Assembly: GCF_006965485.1 (NCBI RefSeq) | Contig: NZ_CP041360.1 | Coordinates: forward strand, 1 to 64,000 | Direction: 5' to 3' | Source: Spirosoma sp. KCTC 42546 | GTDB taxonomy: Bacteria; Bacteroidota; Bacteroidia; Cytophagales; Spirosomataceae | DNA length: 64,000 nucleotides | Shown: positions 46,590 through 56,552 of the stretch, piece by piece | Layout of the letters: each line of letters starts with the position of its first letter | Position numbering within the stretch: the first letter of the stretch is position 1 | Translations under genes and position numbers: made by a program | Notes under the pieces: generated by a model | What the model saw: only the letters and a program-made list of their open reading frames with translations | What the model was told of the DNA's origin: nothing | Database searches by the model: none

Positions 46590-46918
46590 TATTCAGGGAT
46601 ATTCAGAAGTCGATCGTTTAAGTCACTTTCGGCAATAGTGTCAGTTTCGCTTTTATCATATAGTGCAACTAGATAAACAATCTCGTTAACTATTTTAACA
46701 CACGTTATGATTCTGGCTCCCCCACGTTTGCCTTTATTTTTACTGGATATTGCTAAGCGAACTTTATAGCAATCTTTGCCAAGGGATTCGCCTTACTGTG
46801 GTTCTTCCTGTAGGGACTCGATAAGTTTCTCTAAATCATTTTTGAAAGAAGGATACTTCTTCCTTAGTTTTTTGGTGTCACGCAGGCCGTCAGATGTAAA
46901 AATCACCTTATAGCTCAT
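46589..46918 (-). pseudogene. RelE/ParE-family toxin gene with a premature stop
   Basis: Starting at ATG 46918 the frame reads MSYKVIFTSDGLRDTKKLRK and stops at codon 42 (TAA at 46795-46793, after LIESLQEEPQ). It then continues in frame as GESLGKDCYKVRLAISSKNK to ARIITCVKIVNEIVYLVAL and the true stop at 46589. The whole is a typical 108-residue RelE/ParE toxin. A single CAA-to-TAA change would explain the stop. The start overlaps the antitoxin by 11 bp and the end overlaps nadB by one base. Confidence 0.85.
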
Positions 46919-47132
46919 CGAGTACCTCGCGGGCTGATTTAAGCGTAATCTTTCCTTCCTGATGAAGTTTTATTTCAGCTAAACCTCGTTCAATACTGTC
47001 TAAAATCTCCCTTTTCTTTCGTGCTTTGGGGGTCTCTTTTAGAGTTGTCGCCTTAATCTTCATCACTTTGGCAAACTGCTTCACTAAGTGTAGCTCATCG
47101 GGTGTTTGGGGTTGCAAAATAATCTGTTGCAT
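46908..47132 (-). CDS. Antitoxin of a RelE/ParE-type module
   Basis: 74 residues, helical and charged (LVKQFAKVMKIKATTLKE, then REILDSIERGLAEIKL), ending SAREVLDEL, like small antitoxins that neutralise RelE/ParE toxins through a C-terminal helix. The 3' end overlaps the toxin start by 11 bp. It lies 11 nt after nadA on the same strand. The toxin is broken, so the antitoxin may be a relic or act on related toxins elsewhere. Confidence 0.75.
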   Translation of the reverse strand: MQQIILQPQTPDELHLVKQFAKVMKIKATTLKETPKARKKREILDSIERGLAEIKLHQEGKITLKSAREVLDEL

Positions 47133-47143
47133 AATTTTAATTG

Positions 47144-48133
47144 TTACTTGCTCAATTCCAGCATTCTCGCCACAGATTCATAGGCCTTCAATCGCACATC
47201 TTCCGGTACAATAATCTCCGGTTGTTCGTAGAGCATGGCGTTATATACCTTCTCCATCGTATTCATTTTCATGTACGGACACTCTGAGCAGGCGCAGGTA
47301 TTATTCTGACTAGCGGGCGCTGGAATTATTTTCTTGTGCGGAACGGCCTGCTTCATCTTGTGCAGAATACCCGCTTCGGTACCAACGATAAACGTCTGCT
47401 CGGGACTATCGACTACATATTTGAGCAACGCGGTTGTAGAACCCACATAATCGGCTTCACTTAAAATATGCTCCTGGCATTCGGGATGGGCAATGAACTT
47501 GGCTTCGGGGTACTCAATTCGTAGTTTGTGCAGCTTTTCCAGCGAAATATCGATGTGGACAATGCAGGCACCATCCCACAGTACCATGTCACGACCGGTT
47601 TTCTTCGAAACGAAACGGCCAAGGTTCGCATCCGGGGCGAAGATGATTTTCTGATCCTTCGGCAGGCTTTCAACGATCTTCAGCGCGTTCGACGAGGTAA
47701 CAATAATATCAGACAGCGCCTTGATTTCAGCCGAGCAATTAATATACGACAGGACGATATGATCGGGATACTGCGCTTTGAATTCCGCGAATTTATCGGC
47801 CGGGGCTGAGTCTGCGAGTGAACAACCCGCATTCAGGTCGGGAATAACTACCTTTTTCTCGGGTGAAAGTACTTTTGCCGTTTCGCCCATAAAATGTACC
47901 CCGCAGAACACAATCATATCGGCGGGGGTAGCGGCTGCCTGCTGCGACAACCCCAGACTGTCGCCAATGTAATCGGCAATGTCCTGAATGGCTCCATCTA
48001 CATAATAGTGAGCCAGGATAACCGCATTTTTTTCTTTTTTCAGCCTGTTAATTTCGGCCACTAAATCTATGTCTTCAGCGACTGGTTTATTGACATAACC
48101 AACGCGTTGAACTTCTTCCAGGAGTGCTTCCAT
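47144..48133 (-). CDS. nadA: Quinolinate synthase
   Basis: 329 residues. It condenses iminoaspartate with dihydroxyacetone phosphate to quinolinate using a [4Fe-4S] cluster. Candidate cluster cysteines occur in [37 protein letters not shown] and [32 protein letters not shown] near residue 38 and [16 protein letters not shown] near 165 are family markers. First gene of the nadA-antitoxin-toxin-nadB run. nadC is at 14540. Confidence 0.96.
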   Translation of the reverse strand: MEALLEEVQRVGYVNKPVAEDIDLVAEINRLKKEKNAVILAHYYVDGAIQDIADYIGDSLGLSQQAAATPADMIVFCGVHFMGETAKVLSPEKKVVIPDLNAGCSLADSAPADKFAEFKAQYPDHIVLSYINCSAEIKALSDIIVTSSNALKIVESLPKDQKIIFAPDANLGRFVSKKTGRDMVLWDGACIVHIDISLEKLHKLRIEYPEAKFIAHPECQEHILSEADYVGSTTALLKYVVDSPEQTFIVGTEAGILHKMKQAVPHKKIIPAPASQNNTCACSECPYMKMNTMEKVYNAMLYEQPEIIVPEDVRLKAYESVARMLELSK

Positions 48134-48300
48134 TGAGGGTATTGACAGGTGGTTTTATAGGTAACAACGAATACGAACAAAATGTCACTAGATAACTTTA
48201 GCCTATATTGGATGAACCTAGCTCACAGACAGGGATGTCCTTCCGACTGGCCGAATTTCAGGAAATCGATTGGGCTTTCAAACAACAGGCCTTAATTGGT

Positions 48301-48308
48301 TAGTTTTG
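48301..48308 (+). promoter_or_regulatory. -7 element of the reductase gene
   Basis: TAGTTTTG matches TAnnTTTG and lies 20 nt before the ATG, with a near -33 TTTC (48276-48279) 21 nt upstream. It is the same octamer as at the sulfur operon promoter. Confidence 0.45.
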
Positions 48309-48327
48309 ACATAAAGCAAACCTGTTT

Positions 48328-49368
48328 ATGACCGACGATTTTCTTCAGCTACGCATTATTCGCATTGTTCCTGAAACCGCCGAAGCCAATAGCTATTTTC
48401 TCGAACCGCTGGATGAACAACCCGTTTCCTACACTGCCGGACAGTTTCTGACCGTAATCCTGTTGCATAACGGGCATGAAGTTCGCCGATCTTACTCCAT
48501 TAGTTCTATTCCTGCAGAAGCCCTCCGTATCACCATTAAGCGGGTTCAAAATGGGGAGATTTCCCGCTTCCTGCTTGATACCTTACGCGTTGGAGATATT
48601 CTGACCAGCTTACATCCTGCCGGGCGATTTACATTCGATGAACATGAGGCTGGTGATGTCGTGCTTTTGGGGGCTGGGAGTGGGATAACTCCTTTGTTTG
48701 CGCTGGCGAAGCAGGTTTTATTGACAACCTCTACTCGTAGCTTAACCTTACTTTATAGTAGCCCCAATGAGCGGACTATTATTTTCCGGGAAGAGCTAGA
48801 TGAACTGCAACGCCAATTTCCTGATCGCTTTCGGATTTTGTATTTACTAAGTAATCCGGCTGAAGATTGGAATGGCTTGCGGGGGCGGCTAAATAACGTG
48901 ATGCTCGAACGGCTGCTACCGACGTTGGTGGGCGCATCAGATCCGGAATCAGTCCATTTTTATATCTGCGGACCGGGAGATTATATGCGCATGGCACAAT
49001 TTACACTAGTGTTCAGCGGATTTCGACTCGACCAGATTCGGCGGGAGAATTTTGTGGTCGAGCCTGTTGTGTTAACCCCACCACCGACTTCTGCGCAGGA
49101 TCGAAGTGTGCTGCTCCGTTTTAAAGGTCGTGAGGTCGAAATTCAGGTGCCAGCCTATAAATCCATTTTGCAGGCGGCATTGGACGAAGGCATCCATTTA
49201 CCGTACAGTTGCCGGGGTGGACGATGCTCTACCTGTGTGGCCCGTTGCGTATCAGGTAGTATCCATATGACAATCAATGACGTGTTAACCGAGCGAGACC
49301 TTGCCGAAGGCTGGGTACTTACCTGTACGGGCTACCCGGAAAGCGATGGAGTAGTGATTGATGTGTAA
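48328..49368 (+). CDS. FAD/2Fe-2S oxidoreductase (PaaE/ferredoxin-NADP-reductase-like)
   Basis: 346 residues. Residues about 1-100: FAD domain with VRRSYSISS. About 105-230: NAD(P) domain with LLGAGSGITPLFALAKQ and FYICGPGDYMRMAQ. About 255-346: plant-type [2Fe-2S] domain with CRGGRCSTC and a fourth cysteine in VLTCTGYP. It passes electrons from NAD(P)H to an unknown acceptor. PaaE and HMP/Hcr reductases share this order; no phenylacetate genes are nearby, so the partner is open. Confidence 0.88.
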   Translation: MTDDFLQLRIIRIVPETAEANSYFLEPLDEQPVSYTAGQFLTVILLHNGHEVRRSYSISSIPAEALRITIKRVQNGEISRFLLDTLRVGDILTSLHPAGRFTFDEHEAGDVVLLGAGSGITPLFALAKQVLLTTSTRSLTLLYSSPNERTIIFREELDELQRQFPDRFRILYLLSNPAEDWNGLRGRLNNVMLERLLPTLVGASDPESVHFYICGPGDYMRMAQFTLVFSGFRLDQIRRENFVVEPVVLTPPPTSAQDRSVLLRFKGREVEIQVPAYKSILQAALDEGIHLPYSCRGGRCSTCVARCVSGSIHMTINDVLTERDLAEGWVLTCTGYPESDGVVIDV

Positions 49369-49456
49369 AAGGGAGAAAGGGGAGGAGAGGGAGTAAAGGG
49401 AGGATGGAAAATACCTTCTCCCTTTACTCCCCCTCCTCCCTTTTCTCCCCTTTCTT
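49368..49456. repeat. Quasi-palindrome between the reductase and udk
   Basis: A purine-rich arm (49368-49407, GGGAGTAAAGGGAG core) and pyrimidine-rich arm (49414-49456) form a stem with few mismatches around a short loop. It lies between convergent genes, overlaps the udk stop, and is a likely two-way terminator. Confidence 0.7.
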
Positions 49457-50072
49457 ACACCTTAGTCTTCAAAAACTCAATAACTACATCCAGACCTCTC
49501 TGGTAGTGATGGTTATTCGGAATTACAATATCGGCTTCGGCACGGTAGGGTTTGATAAACTGCCGGTAGGTTGGCTTGACGTGGTATTTCCAGCGATACA
49601 TCACATCATCCAGATCATAACCACGTTCTTCGGCATCGCGCTTAACCCGTCGTTCGAGTTTGATGCTATTCTTGGCGTCGATGAAAATTTTCAGATCCAT
49701 CTGATCGGCCAACTCCCGGAAGTGAAAAACGAAAATTCCTTCAACAATGATGATTGGTGCAGGCTTAAACGTCAACATCCTGGGTACAATGGCCGGATTA
49801 TTGAACGTGTACTCTTTTTGCGTAACAATCTCCCCATTATGGAGTTGCCCGATATGTTTAGCGTAGAGATGATGGTCAATGGTTTCGGGTAAATCGAAGT
49901 TATGAATACCCTGGTCATCCACTGGAATTACGTCGCGGCTGAGGTAATAATTATCCTGCGAAATCAGGCAGATCTGATCGTCGGAGAAGGCACTCAGGAC
50001 GCCTTTCAAAAAAGACGTTTTACCCGAAGCACTGCCGCCGGTAATACCGACGATAAACGGTTTGGTAGCCAT
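49455..50072 (-). CDS. udk: Uridine kinase
   Basis: 205 residues. P-loop GITGGSASGKTSFLKGVL near residue 9; ISQDNYYL near 38; NFDLPETIDHHLY near 58; ERRVKRDAEERGYDLDDVMYRW near 155. It phosphorylates uridine and cytidine with ATP/GTP in pyrimidine salvage. The P-loop and DNYY motifs separate it from phosphoribulokinase. It lies downstream of the ATP-synthase genes but after a terminator. Confidence 0.93.
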   Translation of the reverse strand: MATKPFIVGITGGSASGKTSFLKGVLSAFSDDQICLISQDNYYLSRDVIPVDDQGIHNFDLPETIDHHLYAKHIGQLHNGEIVTQKEYTFNNPAIVPRMLTFKPAPIIIVEGIFVFHFRELADQMDLKIFIDAKNSIKLERRVKRDAEERGYDLDDVMYRWKYHVKPTYRQFIKPYRAEADIVIPNNHHYQRGLDVVIEFLKTKV

Positions 50073-50128
50073 GATGAAGTAAGAGAAATAACAAAGAAAG
50101 CAGGAAAACGAAAACGGCCAATAAAAAA

Positions 50129-50153
50129 GCGGTTCACTTACTAAGTGAATCGC
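50129..50153 (-). terminator. Terminator of atpC
   Basis: An 11-bp stem (50129-50139 with 50143-50153, one G-T) with a 3-nt loop, followed by TTTTTT on the minus strand, 24 nt after the atpC stop. Confidence 0.8.
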
Positions 50154-50177
50154 TCTTAAATCAATGGCTAGACTAGT

Positions 50178-50423
50178 TTAAACAACTACGGCTTCGGCAA
50201 GCACCAGTACTTTGTTCTGGAGTACTTCAACGACGCCACCGTCAACGATGAAGGTTTGTTCACCGGATGCCGTTTGCACGATAAGTTTTCCTTTATCTAA
50301 CGTGCTCACCAGGGGTGCGTGGTTGTTCAGAACCTGAAACTGTCCTTCGCTACCTGGAAACGTAACCGCACTGGCTTCGCCAGAAAAAACCTTACGGTCG
50401 GGAGTGATAATATCTAATGTCAT
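50178..50423 (-). CDS. atpC: F-type ATP synthase epsilon subunit
   Basis: 81 residues from the ATG at 50423 (MTLDIITPDRK); an upstream in-frame start would extend into the hairpin. It is the N-terminal beta-sandwich only (SGEASAVTFPGSEGQFQVL, then NNHAPLVSTLDKG), without the C-terminal helical hairpin, a short form usual in Bacteroidota. It is part of the rotor stalk with gamma. atpD is upstream on the same strand but an unrelated gene (50500-51192) lies between. Confidence 0.93.
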   Translation of the reverse strand: MTLDIITPDRKVFSGEASAVTFPGSEGQFQVLNNHAPLVSTLDKGKLIVQTASGEQTFIVDGGVVEVLQNKVLVLAEAVVV

Positions 50424-50424
50424 G

Positions 50425-50491
50425 ATAATGTACAATGAATAATGGTTAATGTATAATGAATTTGTAATCTATATTATTCATTGTACATTAT
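50425..50491. repeat. 19-bp perfect inverted repeat before atpC
   Basis: ATAATGTACAATGAATAAT (50425-50443) pairs perfectly with 50473-50491 around a 29-nt loop rich in the same words. It lies immediately before the atpC ATG. It may end the upstream hypothetical-gene transcript or affect atpC initiation. Confidence 0.7.
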
Positions 50492-50499
50492 TCATTTGT

Positions 50500-51192
50500 T
50501 TACAAGGCTCCTTTTACAAAATTAAGAACGCTGCTAATTTGAGTCTTTGCGGCAGGTTCAGCTGCTTTCGCAACTAAGCCACCCTGGTCCAGTTTGCCAA
50601 CGCTTGCCAGTGCTGTCGACACCAGCGATTGGCCTGTCGATTGAGTTCCTCCGCCAAGCGACGACAAGGCACCGCTAATACCGCTCAGGCCACTCGTGAG
50701 TTGACTGCCTTTGCCCAGTAATGAACCCGCAGCCAGAATACCTTCAAGTTGATTGCCACCTGAGGCAAGTTTGGCTAAGCTAACGGCTTTCCCTAAAGCA
50801 CCACTTCCCAAAGCACCGGTTGGAATTAAGGGAAGCAACGCTTTCAGTTTACTTGCCTGGGCTAGTACTTTATCCTTAAATGAAGTTGGCTTCGCCTGTG
50901 CTTCGGCTTCCAGACCCGCAATGCCTGTTTTCAGTTCCTGCGTCGTGGTTGCTTTATCGCCTTTGTCAAGAGCAGCTACCGCATTATCCAAATGGGAAGT
51001 GACAGAGCCATCCTGCACAGTCGTGGCCGATGCACCTGGCATCACCGTCGAGTCCTTAATAGCGCCCCCTACAATAGGTTTTGTGGGGATTGCTGGAACT
51101 TCGGGTGTTGTAACCTGGGCCGATGTAGCCACTGTTGTCGCTAAGCTGAATGACACAAGGGCTATTCCTACTCTCAATCGAATCGTTTTCAT
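50500..51192 (-). CDS. Exported Ala/Gly/Leu-rich hypothetical protein between atpD and atpC
   Basis: 230 residues with a signal peptide (ALVSFSLATTVATSAQ, cut near residue 26). The mature protein is rich in Ala, Gly, Leu and Ser, with LDNAVAALDKGDKATTTQEL (a TPR-like helix pair) and a glycine-rich low-complexity tail (LSGISGALSSLGGG). No family recognised. It sits 109 nt after atpD and 76 nt before atpC on the same strand. No link to ATP synthase is evident from the sequence. Confidence 0.65.
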   Translation of the reverse strand: MKTIRLRVGIALVSFSLATTVATSAQVTTPEVPAIPTKPIVGGAIKDSTVMPGASATTVQDGSVTSHLDNAVAALDKGDKATTTQELKTGIAGLEAEAQAKPTSFKDKVLAQASKLKALLPLIPTGALGSGALGKAVSLAKLASGGNQLEGILAAGSLLGKGSQLTSGLSGISGALSSLGGGTQSTGQSLVSTALASVGKLDQGGLVAKAAEPAAKTQISSVLNFVKGAL

Positions 51193-51241
51193 AAAACTAA
51201 GTGCGTTTAGTATCGAACTATCAGACTTGAGGAAGGAGTGT

Positions 51242-51291
51242 TGGTTTCCAGAATACGGTTAATAAACCATTAAATCGTAGTCTGGAAACCA
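51242..51291 (-). terminator. Hairpin after atpD
   Basis: TGGTTTCCAGA (51242-51252) pairs with TCTGGAAACCA (51281-51291), with an inner TTAAT/ATTAA pair, 10 nt after the atpD stop. It lies before the next gene, so it probably ends or dampens the atpD transcript. Confidence 0.6.
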
Positions 51292-51301
51292 GAAATAGCG
51301 C

Positions 51302-52907
<1,606 letters not shown>

Positions 52908-53017
52908 GGAACAACGTAGTCATTTTCCTGTTGATTCATAACGAAATAGGTTTGGCAGTTAGCTTTTTACGTGAAAAGCTAAACAAAAATAGCCTAGAGC
53001 GGATTTGTACAAAAACA

Positions 53018-53114
53018 AGTCGATAGTCAACAGTCGTTAGTTGGGCGTGATTAATAAATGGTTGCTATTCAACTAATCGAATAGCTATCGACTAGCGACG
53101 TAGTGACTATCGAC
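53018..53114. repeat. Quasi-palindrome upstream of malQ
   Basis: GTCGATAGTCA (53018-53028) and TGACTATCGAC (53104-53114) pair perfectly; neighbouring GTCGTTAGT/ACTAGCGAC words extend the stem imperfectly. It lies between the divergent atpD and malQ genes, so here it cannot serve as a simple terminator. Confidence 0.55.
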
Positions 53115-53136
53115 GCTGACTCAACGACTCTTTTTT

Positions 53137-54711
53137 ATGCTCCAACAACGCTCAAGTGGCTTATTGCTTCATATTACATCATTGCCTTCTGCACACGGTG
53201 TAGGTGATTTAGGTCCAGAAGCCTACCGTTTCGCCGATTTTCTGGAAGCATCCGGACAAACATACTGGCAAATCCTTCCGCTCACACCCGTTGATCCTGG
53301 TTCCGGGTTTTCACCTTATAGCAGTCCATCGGCTTTTGCAGGAAACATCCTGATGATCAGTCTGGAGAAGTTGGTCGGGGAGAATTTACTCAGTCAGCAT
53401 GACCTGGACGTATTTAATGAACAGCCGGTTCATGACGTAACCGTGACAGAACCGCCTAGTGTATCGGGTAACACCATCCTGGCCGGACCACTTGTACTGG
53501 CACCGAATACAATGCACGCGGCCTGGATAAAAAAGCGCCCCCTTTTGCAACAGGCGGCAGAAACATTTCTGCGTGATGCGGCTCCTGCCCAGCGTAGTGA
53601 TTATGACCGTTTTTGTGCCTGGCAGGCCGATTGGCTAATTGATTACGCCCTTTTCTCTGCCTTGCAAGAGTCTACCGGCGAACCGACCTGGGTGCGCTGG
53701 CCTGAAGAACTCGTCCGTCGTGAGCCCGCTGCGTTAGCTCGCCAGACCGAACTGCTGCATGACCGGATTGAGGTTATCAAAGTGCTACAGTACTTTTTCA
53801 TGCGTCAGTGGAACGAGTTAACCGCTTACTGTTACGGAAAAAAGATCCATCTGATGGGCGATATTCCCATTTACATTCAGTTCAATAGTGCCGATGTCTG
53901 GGCTAATCCAACGTTGTTCAAGCTGGATGCAAATCTTCAACCTCTATTTGTCGCTGGTGCACCGCCCGATTATTTTAGCGAATATGGTCAGCGCTGGGGT
54001 AATCCAATTTATGACTGGGCTGAACACGAACGCACTGGATTTGCCTGGTGGATGCATCGCTTACGACATCAAATGTCGCTCTATAGCCTGACCCGACTAG
54101 ATCATTTTCTTGGTTTCGCGGTGTATTGGGAAATTCCAGCCAATGAGCCAACTGCTAAAGTAGGGGAGTGGGTAAAAGCGCCCATCGAAGCGTTTATGCA
54201 CGCCATGCACCGGCAGTTTGTTCAGTTACCTATTATTGCCGAAGATTTAGGGGCCAAAGCCGCTGAAATACAGCCTTATCTACGTCACTATGGCATTCCC
54301 GGCATGCGTGTTGTGCAATTCGGGTTCGGGCACGACATGCCAACCTCGACCCATGCCGTCCATAACCATACCGAGAATTTTGTGGTGTATTCCGGCACGC
54401 ATGATAATAATACAACATTAGGTTGGTTTCATGAATCGGATGAGATTCACCGACTGCGAATGAATGACTATCTGGGGTTTAAAATCACGGATAAGAATGT
54501 AGTCGATCAGATTTGCCGCCTAACCATGCAGTCGGTGGCAAGGTTGGCCATTATGCCCGTTCAGGATATTCTAAATCTGGATGAAACGCATCGGATGAAT
54601 ACACCTGGTTTAGGGGGCCGGAGCTGGCAGTGGCGTTTGCAACCCGGTCAATTAACGAATAGGGTGGCTGAAAGACTATTGAACCTGACCAGGATGACGG
54701 GGCGAGCCTAA
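53137..54711 (+). CDS. malQ: 4-alpha-glucanotransferase (amylomaltase, GH77)
   Basis: 524 residues, full length. LLLHITSLPSAHGVGDLG at the start, YWQILPLTPVDPGSGFSPYS near 45, HLMGDIPIYIQFNSADVWAN near 240, LTRLDHFLGF near 318 (nucleophile Asp), IIAEDLGAKA near 365 (acid/base Glu) and YSGTHDNNTTLGWF near 420. It transfers alpha-1,4-glucan segments in glycogen or maltodextrin use. No other glycogen genes are in the window. Confidence 0.95.
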   Translation: MLQQRSSGLLLHITSLPSAHGVGDLGPEAYRFADFLEASGQTYWQILPLTPVDPGSGFSPYSSPSAFAGNILMISLEKLVGENLLSQHDLDVFNEQPVHDVTVTEPPSVSGNTILAGPLVLAPNTMHAAWIKKRPLLQQAAETFLRDAAPAQRSDYDRFCAWQADWLIDYALFSALQESTGEPTWVRWPEELVRREPAALARQTELLHDRIEVIKVLQYFFMRQWNELTAYCYGKKIHLMGDIPIYIQFNSADVWANPTLFKLDANLQPLFVAGAPPDYFSEYGQRWGNPIYDWAEHERTGFAWWMHRLRHQMSLYSLTRLDHFLGFAVYWEIPANEPTAKVGEWVKAPIEAFMHAMHRQFVQLPIIAEDLGAKAAEIQPYLRHYGIPGMRVVQFGFGHDMPTSTHAVHNHTENFVVYSGTHDNNTTLGWFHESDEIHRLRMNDYLGFKITDKNVVDQICRLTMQSVARLAIMPVQDILNLDETHRMNTPGLGGRSWQWRLQPGQLTNRVAERLLNLTRMTGRA

Positions 54712-55124
54712 TAAGTCGGAGAGGTGTATAATGATCTTTATATTGTTCAGTGAAAGTGCCTAAATGCACTAGATTGTGGAACAGGAGGAACATTGTAGTA
54801 AAAAAATACAATTACTTACAGATGAAGTTTAGCAAAAACTAAGACTTTAAAGCTCGCATGCTCTGCCAGAGGTATAAAATAAGTATTCCTGCTGAATTTC
54901 TTGGATGTACTTCTTTTGATTCATTAAATCTATAAAAGTTACTTTGGCATTATTAATGTTCTGAATTAGTAGTTGAGGTTACCTATCATTGTCGATCTAG
55001 TCAAGTATAAGAAATGATCGGGTAAGAGACAGATCTACAAAATAGACGTCTCAGTAAGCAAATGCCGGATAGCTAACATGCCCGGCTTTTACGCCTATTT
55101 ACTACTGATAACTCTACATTGGTT
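54712..55124. other. Intergenic stretch without a recognised gene
   Basis: About 410 bases between malQ and the PQQ-repeat lipoprotein. AT-rich, no open frame of note. A weak GCCGG/CCGGC hairpin followed by TTTTA lies at about 55066-55091. No RNA gene recognised. Confidence 0.5.
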
Positions 55125-56513
55125 ATGTTCCGAAATGTATTGAACTCATGCCTGCAACTGATTGGCTTCTCTCTACTTGTTGTAGCTTGTAAAAATTCGG
55201 TCGATACGCTACCAGTCAGCACAGGTAAGTCTATTGAAGCATTCGTATTTGCTAGTCTTACCCCACCCGTTACAGGCGTTGTTGACTCAGTCGTTCATAC
55301 CGTTAGGGCAACTGTGCCTGTTGGAACGGACTTAACCAAACTTTTGCCCAGCATAACACTATCATCCAACGCGGTTATAACCCCGGCACCAAGTGCTGCT
55401 CAGAACTTTAGTAAACCTGTTTCGTACACCGTTACAGGAATGAACAGTACTACCCAGTCTTATATCGTTACGGTCAGCGTAGCCAGCACAATAGCCAATG
55501 GAGGCACGCTTGTGTATATCGGCAACGGAGTGGGTAACTTCTTTGCAGTCGATGGGGGGACGGGTGCTATTAAATGGCGGGTGTCTACAGGGTCGTCAAT
55601 TACATCCAGCGCTTTTGTAGCGGCTGGTATTGCATTTACAGGAAGTGAAAACGGAAACCTCTATGCCTTTGACGCCCAAACAGGCGACCAACGCTGGAAA
55701 TTCAGTACGGGTAATAGCATTCTATCGAGCCCGGTGGCTTCGGGGACACTGGTATTTGCGGGTAGTGAAGACCAGAATTTATATGCGCTGGATGTAGTAA
55801 CGGGTGCCTTACGCTGGAAGTTTGGCACAGCTGGTGGAGTTTCCTCTAGTCCAGTAGTGGTTAACGGATCGGTGTATTTTGGGAGTAAAGACCAGACTCT
55901 GTATGCACTTAATGCGGCTACGGGAAGTCAGCGCTGGAAATTCGGTGCCGGCGACAAGATTACGTCCAGTCCGGCGGTGGTTGGTGGGTTGGTTTACATT
56001 GGTACTAACGATTACAACCTGTATGCACTGGATGTAGCTACAGGGGCAATTAAGTGGAAATTCAGCACAGGCGGCCTGGTCACATCCAGCCCTACGGTTG
56101 TTGATGGCATTGTCTATATCGGTAGCGAAGACAAAACATTTTACGCGCTGGACGCCAGTACAGGTACGCTCCGCTGGAAATACAGTACGGGCGGACGATT
56201 AACGGCTAGTGCGGCCGTTGTCAATGGCATCGTTTACATTGGCAGTGAAGATAAAACCTTCTATTCACTCGAGGCCAGTACGGGTACGCTCCGTTGGAAA
56301 TACAGTACGGGTGGGATTATTAGCTCAAGTGCAGTTGTATACAATGGCTTTGTCTATTTGGGTAGTCAGGATACCAGTTTATACTGTCTCAATGCAACCA
56401 GCGGTGTATTGCGGTGGCGTACTCCACTCGATGCAAAGCTATTGTCGAGCCCCTGTCTGGCCAATACCGATTTAGTGCCTTTTGCATCCGGGATTAGCGG
56501 AGGGCAACAGTAA
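55125..56513 (+). CDS. Lipoprotein with PQQ-like beta-propeller repeats
   Basis: 462 residues from the ATG at 55125. A lipobox is at residues 20-24 (LLVVAC). Residues about 40-125 form an Ig-like Bacteroidota module (VVDSVVHTVRATVPVGTDLT, then YTVTGMNSTTQSYIVTV). Then come about eight 40-residue PQQ-type blades with the pattern LYALDxxTGxxRWKFSTGG and SSPxVVxGxVYIGSxD. The repeats are very alike and form a propeller like BamB or PQQ enzymes but without catalytic residues. It probably acts as a surface or periplasmic scaffold. No cofactor evidence. Confidence 0.88.
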   Translation: MFRNVLNSCLQLIGFSLLVVACKNSVDTLPVSTGKSIEAFVFASLTPPVTGVVDSVVHTVRATVPVGTDLTKLLPSITLSSNAVITPAPSAAQNFSKPVSYTVTGMNSTTQSYIVTVSVASTIANGGTLVYIGNGVGNFFAVDGGTGAIKWRVSTGSSITSSAFVAAGIAFTGSENGNLYAFDAQTGDQRWKFSTGNSILSSPVASGTLVFAGSEDQNLYALDVVTGALRWKFGTAGGVSSSPVVVNGSVYFGSKDQTLYALNAATGSQRWKFGAGDKITSSPAVVGGLVYIGTNDYNLYALDVATGAIKWKFSTGGLVTSSPTVVDGIVYIGSEDKTFYALDASTGTLRWKYSTGGRLTASAAVVNGIVYIGSEDKTFYSLEASTGTLRWKYSTGGIISSSAVVYNGFVYLGSQDTSLYCLNATSGVLRWRTPLDAKLLSSPCLANTDLVPFASGISGGQQ

Positions 56514-56552
56514 ACACAGGCACTAACCTCCTGTTTACTACGTTTCTCTTTC

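Noticed and set aside
46590..46907. Empty gap between nadB and the antitoxin gene
   Set aside because: Reading the minus strand through one stop codon reveals a full RelE/ParE-like toxin, so it is annotated as a pseudogene instead.
55560..56450. Regular ~120-bp direct repeats that could suggest a CRISPR or satellite array
   Set aside because: They lie inside one continuous coding frame and encode PQQ-type propeller blades; there is no repeat-spacer pattern and no cas gene.
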